Assembly: GCF_018143015.1 (NCBI RefSeq)
Contig: NC_054758.1
Location: 12,001,001 to 12,065,000 of the forward strand
From: Lytechinus variegatus
Lineage: Eukaryota > Echinodermata > Echinoidea > Temnopleuroida > Toxopneustidae
Reading direction: 5' to 3'
DNA: 64,000 nucleotides
The position numbers and the translations under genes were made by a program. The notes under the pieces were generated by a model. It was not told the DNA's origin, did not search any database, and was given only the letters and a program-made list of their open reading frames with translations. This document shows positions 1 to 11,868 of the stretch, piece after piece (position 1 is the first letter of the stretch; each line of letters begins with the position of its first letter).

Positions 1-3000
1 AGAACTGTAAGTAGCTCCAGTAACCGCGGAGGCCACGATCAAGAGGAGAAGAGACACAGGTGTGGTTCACAAGAACGACCATCTCTGAACGGGGAGGTTA
101 CGCTTCACCAACTGGATGAAAGAGTGTGGGAAGAGAACGTCTCGCAGTTGGAGAGGATAGAAAGGGAACAGGAAGATGAGAATTGTGAGGAAACTTTTCT
201 GGAGAAAAGGCGTTTGATTCAACAGGAGTCCCGTAGATTTCAAAGAAACAATGAAACCTTACCGAATGCCTCTCGAGGAGATTGTGGACTGCTTGAGGAA
301 GGCATCTTTCTACTCTCACTCCCGATTCCCTTCTTCATATCTTACACAACATATGCATGGATGCTGTTTCTCGTTCCCCATGGTGAACAGTCAGGCATCC
401 CTCCTTCCAAAGCTGTCTACCTATCCACTTTAGGTGGAATAGGTGGTATTCTCGGTCGGACAATCTTTGTTATCCTTCTCAGCAAAGGGGTCAGTGACCT
501 GTCCGTTTACATCGTGGTGGGTTCAGTCTGCACGGGGTGTTTCTGCTTGGATTTTACCAGTTCTGCCTATCCTGTTCGTGCCACCCTGGCATTTTTTCAA
601 GGGTTTTCCTTCTTTGTCGAGGATTCTGTGTACACCAGTCTGTCTAAAACAGCGATTTTTTATGAGAATAATTTCGACATGGCTGTGGCGATTTCTAACT
701 TCATGTGTGGGCTAGGCATATCCTGCGCAGGACTGTTTACAGGTTAGTAATGGTGTCGTAGAACTCAAATCCACACTCGGATTCAAGATTATTTCATAGT
801 ACGTCGTAATTAGAAAAAGATAATTATAAACTCTTTATAAGTGTTCAATATAATAAAAATGTAAATGATATAATAAAGATTATTATTATTCTTATTATCA
901 TAATTACAAATATCAATACTGTTATCGTAAATATCATTGTAGGGTTCTTGTTTCTCAATTTCTATAAGATACTCGGACTTGTTTTTCGAACACACTTTGT
1001 AGTACCATTCGCGCGTGGCTCTATTGAATAATTCAGGAGGGCTGAGTGAGCTTAGACCATACCTCCTTTTAATGCAATTTTGCGACCTAATTTAAAAAGG
1101 CGAAAGTATGCACCATTTTCTTCCTGTTTGCACCATAAATACGGCATCTTTACAGTTTTGAGAGCGCGTGTTAATTTGCATTCAAATGCTGAAAATTTTA
1201 ACCTTACGGGGGAGGGAATGGACAGCATGTCCATATGCTAGCATATGACAAAATCTGAATTTCTCTTTAGCCAAGAAACTTTTTGAATGGATAGTGGTAA
1301 CAAAATGGTACGGTGACCCTTTTCCCTTTTTTCTCAGATAAGAAAATATTCCCCCTTCTGACACCACTGCTCTACAGGATATGTAACTCTGAACCGTAAA
1401 CTACGCCATACGATCCGACTACGACGCTATTACGGACAAATCCCATTGGAATTGAATATAAAAGATTTGAAGTTCGGAATAGAACAGGAATACTAAAAGC
1501 AGGAGTATAAAACTAAAAGTCTAGGGGCCCGTTTCATAAAGAGTTAAACTGTTGTAATTTTTCCATTATGGCAACTACCATAGCAACATCGCTCAGCAGC
1601 CAATCCAAATCAAGGTTATCAAGGTAGTTGCCATAATGGCAAAGTTACAACAGTTGTAACTCTTTATGAAACGGTCCCCCAGATCTGCTTCACCATTCCC
1701 TTTGCAGCCAATGATGGCGTTATCATGCATTGAACGCAGAGGGCGTCTTGGTGCGCAAAGTGTGCCCCCATGGGAACAGGAACTCCCAATGTTGCATTTA
1801 AAGACACAGGGCCCAGGCCGGAACAAAAAGGTGAAATTTACAAATGTGAAATACATGAGCTATATGTACATATCACCAAAATGTAAATTTTATGTATATA
1901 AACCGCTTGACAGCTGAGTATTTAGCTTAAGAAAACTCAAATTAAGTGCTTTCGACAATAGGCTTTCTTCTGCTTTTGTTTGTATGTATGTATGTTTTAT
2001 TTATTTAAATACGGGATAAAAAAAACTGCTTTCAGTCACAAAGCTGTTTTTCAGCAAGTCCGTACATAATAGTTGCAAAACATAAAACAATGATTTATAA
2101 ATCAAGAACAAAATAATAAATACAACATTTGAACAGGCATAGATTACATGATAGAAATAGAGATTTGAGAAAAGAGAATAAGAAGTAAAAACAAAAATGT
2201 ATAAATACATACACATTTGAAACATAAACAAAAGTACAATCAATGTACATGATAAAAAATGAAAACAATACAATGGTCAGAATCTCAGCAATTACGGAAA
2301 ACTAATTGGAAATATATTTTAGATGCATTTTTTAAAAGCCGGTAGATTTGTTTGTGTTCTTACAGATAGGGGGAGGTTATTGAATAAATGACTGGCAAGA
2401 TATAAAGAGCCATTTTTCAAATAATTGGTGTGGGGTTTTGGAAGATGAATATCCTGTTCAATATTTCTAAGTAAGTGGTGCGTGTCAGTTTTGAGTCTAA
2501 TACATTTGGAAGCAGATTATTTGATAGTTTGAATATCAAAGTGACGAGGTATTTCTTTAACTTTGCATTTAAGCAGTCAACAGAAACAGTCTGATAAAGA
2601 AGTGTTCTACTGTAGCGACAATCCACCTGTAGAATTATCCTCAATGCTCTGTTTTGGAGGATTTGAAGCCGTTTCAGAGAACTTGAATCAGGTTTCATCC
2701 ACACGGTGTAGGCGCTGTCACACCTTGGCGTTTTAGACAGCGTATGCCCGACGTATCAAAATTTCTCTAAAACGTCGGCATACGCTGAACTTTGATTTTT
2801 TTCAACTCTGGGCGTATACTTAGCGTATTCATAAAGAGTTGGACGTATACATAACGTATTAGTAACTTATATCGAACGCTTCGTTAACTTATAAGTAACG
2901 TATTCCAACGAATTCTTAGCGTATTACTGGCGTACACAACTTATGCCCTACGATAGCCTAACTTACGCATAGCGTGCGGCAGCGTATCGCTCACGAACAC

Positions 3001-6000
3001 GTGTCGTAGCCTATAAAAAGGCTGCCGCTCGACTGTTCAAATCATAACCGCACGTTACATCATCTCTCGAATGGCATGGGCATCTGTTCACCATGAAATC
3101 TTCAGGAGTTCTGATGGGTTCCTCCTGTGAACCCCACCTTTATATACCACTTCCTATAAACGTTGTCAATACGCCATTATACGGTAGCTGTAAGTTATAA
3201 ACACGTTCAGTACTGGTTACTCACCTTACCGACTGATGTATGGGAGGGTCCCATCGATACCTCTTGATCAACTCTTATCTCAGCAGCAAGGGGACTGGGA
3301 TCAAGACTATGTTGCAGCTCAAGTTGATGCTCTTACTAAGATGAATGCAATAGTAGAAAGTAACACGAAGAAGGTAGCAGAGTATAACAAGAGTAGGCAT
3401 GATCTTGGGCTGAAGAAAAAGAAGATCACGATTGGGCAACATGTATTATTGCGAATGACCGCGTTCAAGGGAAGACATAAACTAGCTGATCATTATCATA
3501 GAGACAAGTGTGTCGTAGTTTGGATCAATCCTGAAGAGGATGTGTGTAGCATCAGGCCCTTACATGGAGGCAAAGTACAGACAGTAAACAAGAAATATCT
3601 ATTGGAGTACCCGAGAGAACCTGAAGAAGAAGGGGATCCACCAGAATTATGGCCTCCAGTAGAAGATGATGAAATGTCAGACACCTCTAGTAATGATGAA
3701 GATGACGAAAATCATATCATGCTCCCTAACTTCAATGATAGACTTCCAGTTCGGGAGGAAGTAGGTCAGAGGCAACTACGACGCTCGACGAGAGTAACCA
3801 AGGGAATGCATAGTAACCCTTATAACCTGCCCAGGACGGCAGTGAGATGATTTTTCCTATTTCTCTTCTGTCATTTTTCTTTCCATGATGTTGGATATTT
3901 ACATTTTTTCATTTTGGAGATATTAAAACTACTCAGATGAGGATTTTTGCTTGAAGTTTAGGTATAGATTGAAATATTTAATAATGGGAGCATTTTACAT
4001 GATAAATCTTATTTATTTTATAAAAATTTGTATGTCTTATTGAAGAATTGGAAAAAAATAATTCTAATAGGGTGAATATTATTTGTAATATGGAAAAAAT
4101 TTTATTTTGTCAGGATGGATTGTGGTAAATTGAATTTTATTGCAAAATCATTTTTTCTTAGCGGAGACACCTTACGAGAATTTAAAGCGAAAGCGTATTT
4201 CATGATCCACCGGCTGTCAATAAATGGCTGACCCACCCCTACTTCTTGTCTATGGTTGTCCTGACTGAGTACCCAACCCCCAACCCATACTAGGACCCAA
4301 GCCCAGTTTACTACAATAATGTCAGAAGTGGGATCACCGGTTTGAGATTGATGCAACCCCATACTACGTCAGAGGACGCCAGCAGGTCAAGAGGATAAGA
4401 AGACGCAATTAGATATAAGCTATATTAAAGTTGAAAGGTAATTTGGTTGAAGTAATTGAAACAAGTTAAGAAATAGTAAATATATTCTGTAAGAAGTTGT
4501 ATTGTTTCAGAATTGTCATAGATTTCTTTCCCCAAATAAACCAGCAGGATGCCTGGAGGTAATGTTGGGACTGGGGCTGGTGCAACCCCTAGCACTAGCC
4601 TCGAAGACATGATTGCTTCTATGACTGGCGCGTTTCGAAGTATGTCCATGGCTAGGTCAATGCCCTCGATGAAGTTGCCTAAGTTTAAGGGTACTCCACA
4701 GAAGCCTGGTGATTTGACTGTACGTGAATGGTTTGATGAGTTCGATGAATACTGCCAATATTACCAGTTATCGGAGAGAGAGAAGGCACAAGTTCTTGTG
4801 ACTCATCTAACATGTCTAAGTGGTCCTGCAAAGGATGAAATCATGTGTAGGGAGGCAAGCCTACGTGATGATCCGACCGGCCTGAGAAGGGTTCTGATGA
4901 CTCGGTTTGGCTTAAGAGAGAGCGTCCAAAGCTTGAGTAGTGAACTTCACAGCCGTGTCCAACTTGACGGAGAATCACTTGCGGATTTCAGTAGTGTTCT
5001 CATCCGTTTGCATGATAGGATGGAAGCAGCCGCTTCCATACCTGAGAAGGAAGCTCTGCAAAGATTGAGAGACATGACCCTCAAGGAAAAATTCGTGAGA
5101 GGGGTGCGGGACAAACAGATCCAGAGAGAGCTGAGGAGGATCCTAATTTCTAGCGGATCTGGGACATTCCTGTGGATGAGAGAAGAAGTACTAAATTTAT
5201 TCCAAGACACAGATACGGTCCCAAGACCAAGGGTGAGAGAATGTGAAGTAGAGACTGCTAGGGTCGAAGCATCTTCTGAGACAGCTGAGATAAAAACAAT
5301 GAGGGAGGAAATATCTCTTCTTAAAGAGGGACTTAGTGAAGTTGTCAAGGAAATTCAGGCCCTATAGCTCCCCCCTCATCTTCGACAAAAACCAAAGAAG
5401 AAAGAGTTACATTGCTTTAATTGCAAACAGAAGGGCCATGTACAGAAAAATTGTGTCAAACCACCTAGATGTTATGGCTGTGACAAGCCAGGTCACTTCA
5501 AGAAAGATTGTCCAGAGGTTATGGAAACGGTGAGGGGTAATCCTGGAAATCAACTGAGTGAAGGATCCGCTGAAGTCCTCGCAGTATCCAACCCTTCAAA
5601 TTATCTTTCATCGCTAGTATCAGAAAGTCCAAAGGCCATAGTCAAGATAGCTGGAGTAGAAACTGGATTTATTCTAGACACGGGTGCCGAATCGAGTCTG
5701 GTTCCACTGAGTTACTACGAGAGATGTTTAGAGGGGATCATTAGGGATCTCGAAGGCACTGATAGCGGTTTAAGAGTGACTGGCATCTCAGGAGCCGTCC
5801 CAATCGTAGGTTACTTCAGGGCACCATTTACAGCCAATTGGAAGACTGACGAAGTAGGATTTCTCGTGATTAAGGATGTAGTCCCCAGTAAGAGAAAGGA
5901 ATACCCAGTTTTATTAGGCTCCAATGCTCTTTATAGCTTTGTGGGAAATGATGAGTCTCAGAGTGGAAAAACTGCCTGGCAGATGGTTGCGGAGGTCTTA

Positions 6001-9000
6001 AAGGCATTTCCTAAGCCTGTGTTGAACCCGGAGACTTCAACTGTGCTGAAGACAGGAGATAACGATGAGGTGATACCACCGCTCACTGTCAGGAGATTAG
6101 AGTGTCACGTGGACAATGCTGCCCAGTGGGATGGTCGAGATGTTCTTGTCCAAGTTATACGCGATGAGTCAGAAGACAGTCAAAGACTGAATTCGATTGA
6201 TCTTTTTGATGGTTGCACTCAGGTGAAGGGAGAAAGACTTCATGTGACAGTAGCCAACCGGAGTGAGCAGCAACTTGTCATTGAGCCCAATACGACACTG
6301 GCATCTGCTACAAGGATTGAAAGAAAGAGTAAAATAGTACTTCAAGAACAGAACAATACAGTGGAAGTCATGGTCACTGATATAGAAGTTGAGCCTGGCG
6401 CAGTTAATAATGAGGCTCCAGTGAGTGATGCGGTTGACGGACCAGATACTGATAGTCGAGTACACACTTGCCTGGATGGTCGCAATCTCAAACTACCTAT
6501 GGGGGTTAACGTAGATGGACTGGAAGCTGAGAAAGCCGATGTTATTGCTTCACTTTTGGTCAAGAATGCGGCTGCATTTTCTGAATCGGAGATGGACTTG
6601 GGTTGCTGTACAGTCATTCCGCATGAAATCCAGACGTCAGAAGGTCCACCTATCCGGTTGCCATACCGTCGTGTTCCTCCTAATCAGGCTGCGGAGATGA
6701 AGAAGTTACTGCAAGAAATGTTAGATAAAGGGATAATCCAACGCTCCAGGAGTCCGTATGCAAGTCCGGTAGTTCCAGTGCGAAAGAAAGATGGCTCGTT
6801 AAGGCTTTGTATAGATTACAGACAGTTGAGTTCAAGCCTGTTTGAGTTCAAGAGGATGCCACAAGGCTTAGTTAATAGTCCCAGTACTTTCCAGAGGGTG
6901 ATGGAATTGGTCCTTGGAGATTTGAATATGACACAAGTAATCATATACTTAGATGACATACTTATCTATTCAACCACGTTTGAGGAACATATAGAGAGAC
7001 TTCAAGCTGTTTTCACCAGATTGGCTGACAATGGTCTTAAGCTCAAGGGGAAGAAGTGCAAGTTCCTTCAGGAAAGGGTGAATCATCTGGGTCATGTGGT
7101 GACGGCAGAAGGCATATCTGTAGATCCAGGGAAGATAGAACGAATCAGGGACTGGCCAACCCCCAACTCACCTGAGGAACTTCGGTAATTTTTGGGCTTG
7201 GCATCATATTACCGTAGATTTATCACAGGTTTTGCACAGATTGCCTCCCCTCTACATGCCTTAGTCGGAAAGACACAGAAGTCATCGAAGAAGTCCAGGC
7301 GGTACCAGAAGAAGAAATCGCGAAGATCGCGTAACTTGCCTTCAACTTATGGCCCGCGTATGCGGGACGTATGAGCCATACGCTGGCATACGTCGAAAAA
7401 TTTTGTGCTTGCACGAAAATTTTCGATGGCCTCGCCGTATGACGACGTATACCAGCTGAGCGTGTTTTAGCGTACTCTTAACGTATGCAAAACTTACCCG
7501 TAACGTATTCGACGTACGCCAGCGCATTCGCCAAATTCCCCATACGTCGGGCATACGCTGTCTAAAACGCCAAGGTGTGACAGCACCATTACACTAGTCG
7601 AAATGGGGGTAGATCATTGTCTTATACAAGAGTGGCAGTGGGTATGTCTATATATGGTCGGATTCTCCTCAACATATAGAAACTGCGTAGGACATTGGGT
7701 CAGACACCGTCAATGTATGGTCGCCATAGTCGCAATAACGATACCCAAACATACGGCTTCAAGAACGTGACGTCACGTTTTTTAGAAGCGTTGTGAATCC
7801 ATAGGTCTGTACACATAACAAATTTGTGATTTTCAGCTTATGAATTTTTTTTTAATTGCAGAAGAAATTGGCGCTGAAAATTATTCAGTGCTCACAATGG
7901 ATGGGAAACCTTCAACCCTTCACTATTTTTTGGTGATTTCTTTGTTTGTCATGAATTAACGGCTACCTAACAAATGTTCCCACTATGAGCTCTCATTTTA
8001 CTCCCAATGACCCTTTATGTCTTATGGATAAAGACTCTTGAAGATGAACTTATCAAATTCGAAAAAAATGCACACACACACAAACACTAAATAAAACAGA
8101 GCTTTCTTAACACTTTTAGTGTAATGTAATTTGCCATTTAATGAAAGGTCGATGAGCTTTTGACCTTTCCGGTCATAACTGTTTAATAGAAGGTCAAGGT
8201 CAATAGTGCTGTACATTCCTTTGTTAAGTATAACAAGACCAATAATTTGATGTATCACTCGACACAATCAGGGAATAAAAAAAAATGACCCCTATCGACC
8301 CCTAACATTAACAAGATAACCACTGGAAATTCGATAAAAAGTTGACATTTGTTTCTTGTGATGTAACCGAACTTATGGAGGTGAAAAATCAAATTTGGCC
8401 AATTTATCCAAGTAGATGACATATGCTGTCTATCAGTTGGCCTAAATAGGTGTTACAGATTATCTAAATGCAGATAGAATTTCAAAGCTTCGCCAAATTA
8501 GCGGGAAATATAATATGACAAAACATTATTTAAAGCTGGAGATTCCATCAGTTCAGGCTTACAGTATAAGATATTCATGATATTTCTATGTCATAGAAAA
8601 GAAACACTTAATCTGAAAAGCATAGAAGTACCCCAGATTTTCTGTGTTGAAACACAACGCTTAAATCACAACATAACGGTTCGTGTTAAGGTCGATGGAA
8701 AGGAGAAGAAAATCTGTTTTCGAAGTCAGAAAATTTGAGCTATCATTTAGCAGAATAATAATTAATACTCGCTGGTATACGGTGAAAATGCATAATGCTT
8801 GAATTTCTTAGGTAAGAAGTATTACAAGCTTTCTCTGCCTCAGCACCTTCTCTCTGGAATAATTTGCCGTTGAATTTAAGAATTATACAATCACTGGAGA
8901 CCTTCAAATCTAAACTCAAATCTTATCTTTTCTAACAGTATTAGTTATTGGCACTTTGACACTCATCATGCTCATCCAAACTTTTTCATTCTTTCTTTTC

Positions 9001-9274
9001 TTTTGCGCCTCGGAATAGAATATTTCTAGGTAGATGGCGCTATATAAATGCCTACTATTATTATTATTAATAATTGTTAATCCGTATCAAATCATTGAGT
9101 CTTTTTTTCCATTCATATATTTCTAAAGGTTATCTGTTTGATGTCACTCAGTCCTTCACGAAGGTATTCATCATCATCGGTGTCATCCAAGCGATCGCGG
9201 TCATCAATCTCCTAATCGTATGGTTTCTTATCAAAAGACGTCAAAAGCACATTCAAACAAACAGTGACAAATAG
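1..9274 (+). CDS. SLC16/monocarboxylate-transporter-like MFS protein, 3' part of gene (exons 1-742 and 9129-9274)
   Basis: The frame is open from base 1, so the gene starts outside the window. A donor follows base 742 (aca g|gttag) and an acceptor precedes 9129 (taaag|gttat). Donor and acceptor phases fit and rebuild a Gly codon; the stop is TAG at 9272-9274. The visible part is 295 residues. Residues 1-100 form a charged Glu/Arg-rich loop like the central cytosolic loop of MFS carriers. From residue 101 come hydrophobic helices with SKAVYLSTLGGIGGILGR, then GYLFDVTQSFTKVF, a last membrane helix and a short basic tail (IKRRQKHIQ). This matches the C-terminal half of the SLC16 family, proton-coupled carriers of monocarboxylates or related solutes at the plasma membrane. 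The substrate cannot be assigned. The 8.4-kb intron is full of mobile elements. An AATAAA lies at 9461-9466. Family call strong; exact member unknown. Confidence 0.86.
743..1523 (+). other. start of transporter intron, no gene seen
   Basis: AT-rich intron sequence after the donor at 743. I see short AT-rich runs but no exon-like open frame or recognisable repeat. Confidence 0.5.
1524..1680. mobile_element. palindromic MITE, about 157 bp
   Basis: The left end (1524 onward, ggggcccgtttcataaagag) and right end (to 1680) are inverted copies over about 55 bp with few mismatches, around a short unique centre. No coding capacity. Related ends with the motif tttcataaagagtta or ctt(a)caaagagtta next to a G/C run recur near 29325, 36417 and 40350, so this is a dispersed family. 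Confidence 0.75.
1985..2713 (-). mobile_element. 5'-truncated LINE: end of RT ORF plus 3' UTR
   Basis: On the - strand the frame from about 2711 to 2417 reads YTVWMKPDSSSLKRLQ followed by LQNRALRIIL. This is the thumb/C-terminal region typical of CR1/Jockey-type non-LTR reverse transcriptases. The part from 2416 down to about 1985 is its AT-rich 3' UTR. The catalytic RT part is missing. The fragment stops exactly where the inverted-repeat element at 2714 begins. Confidence 0.7.
3198..3850 (+). pseudogene. Ty3/gypsy integrase C-terminal fragment
   Basis: Open from about 3198 (frame reading NTFSTGYSPYRLMYGR) to TGA at 3848-3850. GYSPY..L.YGR and the basic, chromo/GPY-like region that follows (IGQHVLLRM..FKGRHKLADHY) are typical of the C-terminal third of gypsy integrases. 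An acidic tail rich in D/E and S follows. The zinc-finger and D,D-35-E catalytic core are absent, so it cannot act as an integrase. It lies upstream of gag, the reverse of the normal gag-pol order. Confidence 0.8.
3851..4317 (+). mobile_element. probable gypsy LTR plus non-coding spacer
   Basis: AT-rich non-coding stretch between the end of the integrase fragment and a primer-binding-like site. That is where the LTR would lie between two head-to-tail element copies. Only one copy exists in the window, so the LTR ends cannot be fixed by comparison. Confidence 0.45.
4321..4333 (+). promoter_or_regulatory. tRNA primer-binding-like site
   Basis: gtcagaagtggga resembles the 3'-tRNA-complementary primer sites (tg.tgtcagaagtggga type) found just after the 5' LTR of many gypsy elements. 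Its place, about 215 bp before gag, fits. The match is by motif only. Confidence 0.5.
4549..5367 (+). pseudogene. Ty3/gypsy gag (capsid) ORF
   Basis: A 272-codon ORF from ATG 4549 to TAG 5365-5367. The centre (KLPKFKG, REWFDEFDEYCQ, FVRGVRD) looks like a retrotransposon Gag capsid domain, followed by a C-terminal coiled-coil-like stretch (KTMREEISLLKEGLSEVVKE). It has no zinc knuckle of its own. Two CCHC knuckles lie just after the TAG in the same frame, so the TAG separates capsid from nucleocapsid and pol. Could be intact as capsid; mobility is unlikely given the damaged pol. Confidence 0.8.
5368..7325 (+). pseudogene. Ty3/gypsy nucleocapsid-protease-RT remnant
   Basis: This is the same frame as gag, after one TAG. 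Two CCHC knuckles are at about 5410-5515 (CFNCKQKGHVQKNC and CYGCDKPGHFKKDC). An aspartic protease motif LDTGAES is near 5675. RT begins near 6650 (LPYRRVPP, MLDKGIIQRSRSPYASPVV, CIDYRQL) and contains the YLDD box near 6950. Between CIDYRQL and LFEFKRMPQGL about 60-70 residues usual for the family are missing, including the first catalytic Asp motif. A TAA at 7186-7188 interrupts the frame just before FLGLASYYRRFI, and RNase H and the integrase core are absent. The copy is dead. Confidence 0.85.
7585..8815 (+). other. transporter intron, no gene seen
   Basis: Unique-looking AT-rich intron. I noticed a (CA) run at 8070-8085 and directly repeated AGGTCA-like words near 8200, but no exon and no clear repeat boundary. 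Confidence 0.4.
8816..9070 (+). mobile_element. 3' end of an L2/CR1-like LINE
   Basis: The + strand frame reads AFSASAPSLWNNLP, then SLETFKSKLKSYLF and a stop at about 8935. This is the classic last 35 residues of L2/CR1 ORF2 proteins. A short 3' UTR follows (ggcgctatataaatgcctactattatt) with an (ATT)n tail. It ends about 60 bp before the last transporter exon. Confidence 0.75.
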
Positions 9275-10339
9275 TGTTTGTGTCAGCAGTTTGCTTTTAA
9301 ACTTAAAGTTTGCTATCAACCAGTCAAATTTAAAGATTTTAGTAGCATAAAACTGTAAGTGTTATGACAACAAGTTTCATGAAACGGGCCCCCAGAGGAG
9401 GTGGATCCAGGGGGAGGGGCGAAGCAGTCACTGCCACCATGTTAGCGGCGCTAAAAAAAGAATAAAGAAAACAGACAGTAAAAAGGTAGGGGAGGAGAAA
9501 AGCGCTTCGCACTCACATTATTGTTTTCCTTAGGTAACCAACCTGCCAATGGTTACAAGAAGTAGTTATAACAATTCATTTTTAAGGTTGGAATAAGAAA
9601 AACACATCCTTTTAATATCGGGTCATACATACTACGGATCGGAAGTAAAACAGTTTTTAACTAATTGAAATTTGTAGGCAATACATTTTTTTTTAAATAT
9701 GTCATTATATAGGCTGTTTTATACAGCACAAAATGTTAGGTGGTCGTTAGTGTCACATTGAAAGTGCATTTTATTTATTCATTTATTTATTTTCTTGTTT
9801 TAACCCAATCAATTTAACCCTGTACTCCAACCAAGGTAGCAATGAGACATCACTGACTATAAGTAATAAAGATTTTTTTTCAGGGCAGTGATCTTTCTCT
9901 GCCTTGCCTGAATAGTTCCCTTTTGTTTCCCTTTTGTCCCAGGCAGGATCCAATCTTTTTGACCAGCTGCTTGGGATTTTTCTTGGCAAGAGAAGAAACG
10001 CTCAGAAGCTTTCCATTAGCTTTTTGCACACACCAATACCCAGACTTTGGTGAGCACATTCTCTGTGCAGTTTTCTCGAGCCAGCCAGAAGAGAATTTAT
10101 CACATTTTACTTACATGTTGAAAGCTTAATTTACTTCCGAGCAGCTATATTTTTCCTGATTTTGAGCTGCTAAACATTACTTCCTGCATGAGCTCAGAAT
10201 ATACAAGCCTTTTAAAACCAATTTCAAGCCCGTTTTGCTGAGTGTAAAAATGACTTTCATTCTCTTTTTTTCATTACATGTTAAAGATTATATGATGTGA
10301 GATATACTGTGAAAGTTTTGTGGAAAATAATAATAATAA
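9275..10339 (+). other. transporter 3' UTR and downstream DNA
   Basis: After the stop at 9274 there is a possible poly(A) signal AATAAA at 9461-9466 and a MITE-end-like gaaacgggccccc at 9380-9393. No further coding signal was found. Confidence 0.4.
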
Positions 10340-10560
10340 TATAGGTATATTTACCCAGGGTAGCCACTTCAGTTTCGGAAACTGTTCTACCAGCGGGCCC
10401 TGCTATCATTATCTTTACCCCAGCTTTACCTGAGCTGCCTACATGTATATAGGCGATCAAGCTTTTAAGGAATTTCTTCCTACCGGGTACCCATTCACCT
10501 CACCTGGGTTGAGTGCAGCACAATTGACATGTATTTTCTAAACTTATAATTCTGAGTCAG
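10340..10560 (-). mobile_element. SINE-family fragment
   Basis: Shares taccc(c)agctttacctgagctgcc, cctaccgggtacccattcacctcacctgggttgagtgcagcaca-like blocks with the elements at 14140-14403 and 56565-57525. This copy lacks the tRNA-like head, so it is a partial member. Confidence 0.6.
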
Positions 10561-11788
10561 AAGTGGCTGACTGGTGGTGTATATTATTATGAATCAAACT
10601 GAAATATAAAAAGGGAACAGTTACTAATCATAAAACTATTTATTTTATCATTTATTCACTGATATAAAACACTGGAATGATAGCAATGAAGTATTTATTG
10701 CATTATAGAAAATCGAGTGAAACAACGACAATCAGTTATAAATGTATGTCTAAAACTATGAAACATCAAAGGGTTACGATCATTACAAATAATAGCAACG
10801 TGACATCAATGTTAAAGAGGAATAAGGGAATTGTATATTACAATAAGTGAAATATAAGTAAGGGTCATTATACACAAAATCACTGGATTATAAACTATTT
10901 TAACGATAACGATAAGAAAGATAAGAAAATAGTTTTAGGAAGACGTTGATCTTATATTTGGAGAAATGATGTTGGATTGTCAAAAAGTAAACCGGATTAT
11001 GCAGAGTTAAGTGAAATTGAATGATATATATTGATATGCTGTTATATAGTGTCGAAGAACATGAAGAAGTTCATAAGTTATTCTGAATATTGAGTATACT
11101 ATATTTTCAAAGTGATCTATTTAGTTATGAGTGGATCATTGCAGGATCCTTCATAAGGAAGAAATAGTGATATGGAAAAACAATCAAGATTTTTATGATC
11201 TAGCGGTAATAGACAAATGAAACGTTTGAATAAGTCAGTCAAAGGATTATTCAGTTGTGAAGAATTATATTTATTTTACGTGTCTAGAGTCAAGATTAAT
11301 GTGAAGTTGGAACAGGGAATATAGGTGTGAGAACCTACAATGTATTTTGTTTTCTCATGATCTTCATTCGAAAGATTTTTTTACTTCTAATTGTTAACAT
11401 CAAATCAAATTCCACTGAAATAAATTGTAAATAGTTTGATATTGAATGGCACAAGTTTGGCTAAGTCTTATTTGAGAATATCCACGTGACAGATAGGTTA
11501 ACGTTTTAGTGTAAAAAGTGGATATAAAGGAAATGTCACAATAACCTGTACCGAAATAAATGTGCTGTCTATGCATTTAAGTGATGTGAAAATTTCCTAG
11601 AAAAAATAAAAATGTTTTTAAATAAATTAATGACATATAACATAAAAATCAGAATATATTGCAAAGCTTAGAATCCATTCTTTCATCTGATGCAGCCAAT
11701 TTGATAGATATACTAAAAAAATAATCTGATGTCCTAGCCTTTCACGTGAAGAACGTGATCTGAATATGCAGGGTGTATAATTTGTGTG
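10561..11788 (+). other. AT-rich intergenic DNA
   Basis: About 1.2 kb of AT-rich sequence with frequent stops in all frames. I see no gene, RNA or repeat with clear ends. Confidence 0.45.
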
Positions 11789-11798
11789 AGTGGAGATA

Positions 11799-11868
11799 CC
11801 GTGGCCGAGTGGTCTATGGCGCCTGCCAAGTCACATAAAGGTCCTGGGTTCGATCCCCGGCCACGGCA
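11799..11868 (+). mobile_element. tRNA-like head of a SINE or tRNA pseudogene
   Basis: A 7-bp acceptor-like stem (ccgtggc with gccacgg), an A-box-like tggccgagtgg and a B-box ggttcgatccc are all present. The anticodon arm does not fold well, and the sequence continues with tttaagcaaggcattcaatc, like the SINE bodies elsewhere here. I therefore read it as a Pol III SINE rather than a working tRNA gene. Confidence 0.65.

Larger units (their letters stand above)
2714..7584. mobile_element. composite element with 43-bp terminal inverted repeats enclosing permuted Ty3/gypsy DNA
   Basis: Bases 2714-2756 and 7542-7584 are perfect inverted copies (43/43) starting gctgtcacaccttggcg. Next to each lie subterminal arrays rich in acgta/tacgt words (about 2757-3010 and 7340-7541). 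Between them is gypsy DNA in the order integrase C-terminus, LTR-like spacer with primer-binding-like site, gag, protease, partial RT. A gypsy element normally ends in direct LTRs, so the inverted repeats suggest a DNA-transposon-like element that captured retrotransposon sequence. No convincing target-site duplication was found. It interrupts or abuts a LINE fragment on the left and sits inside the transporter intron. Confidence 0.7.

Noticed and set aside
2714..7584. An ordinary gypsy provirus with two LTRs
   Set aside because: The ends are inverted, not direct, repeats and the gene order is permuted.
11799..11868. Functional tRNA gene
   Set aside because: The acceptor and T arms form but the anticodon arm does not, and the flank matches a SINE body.
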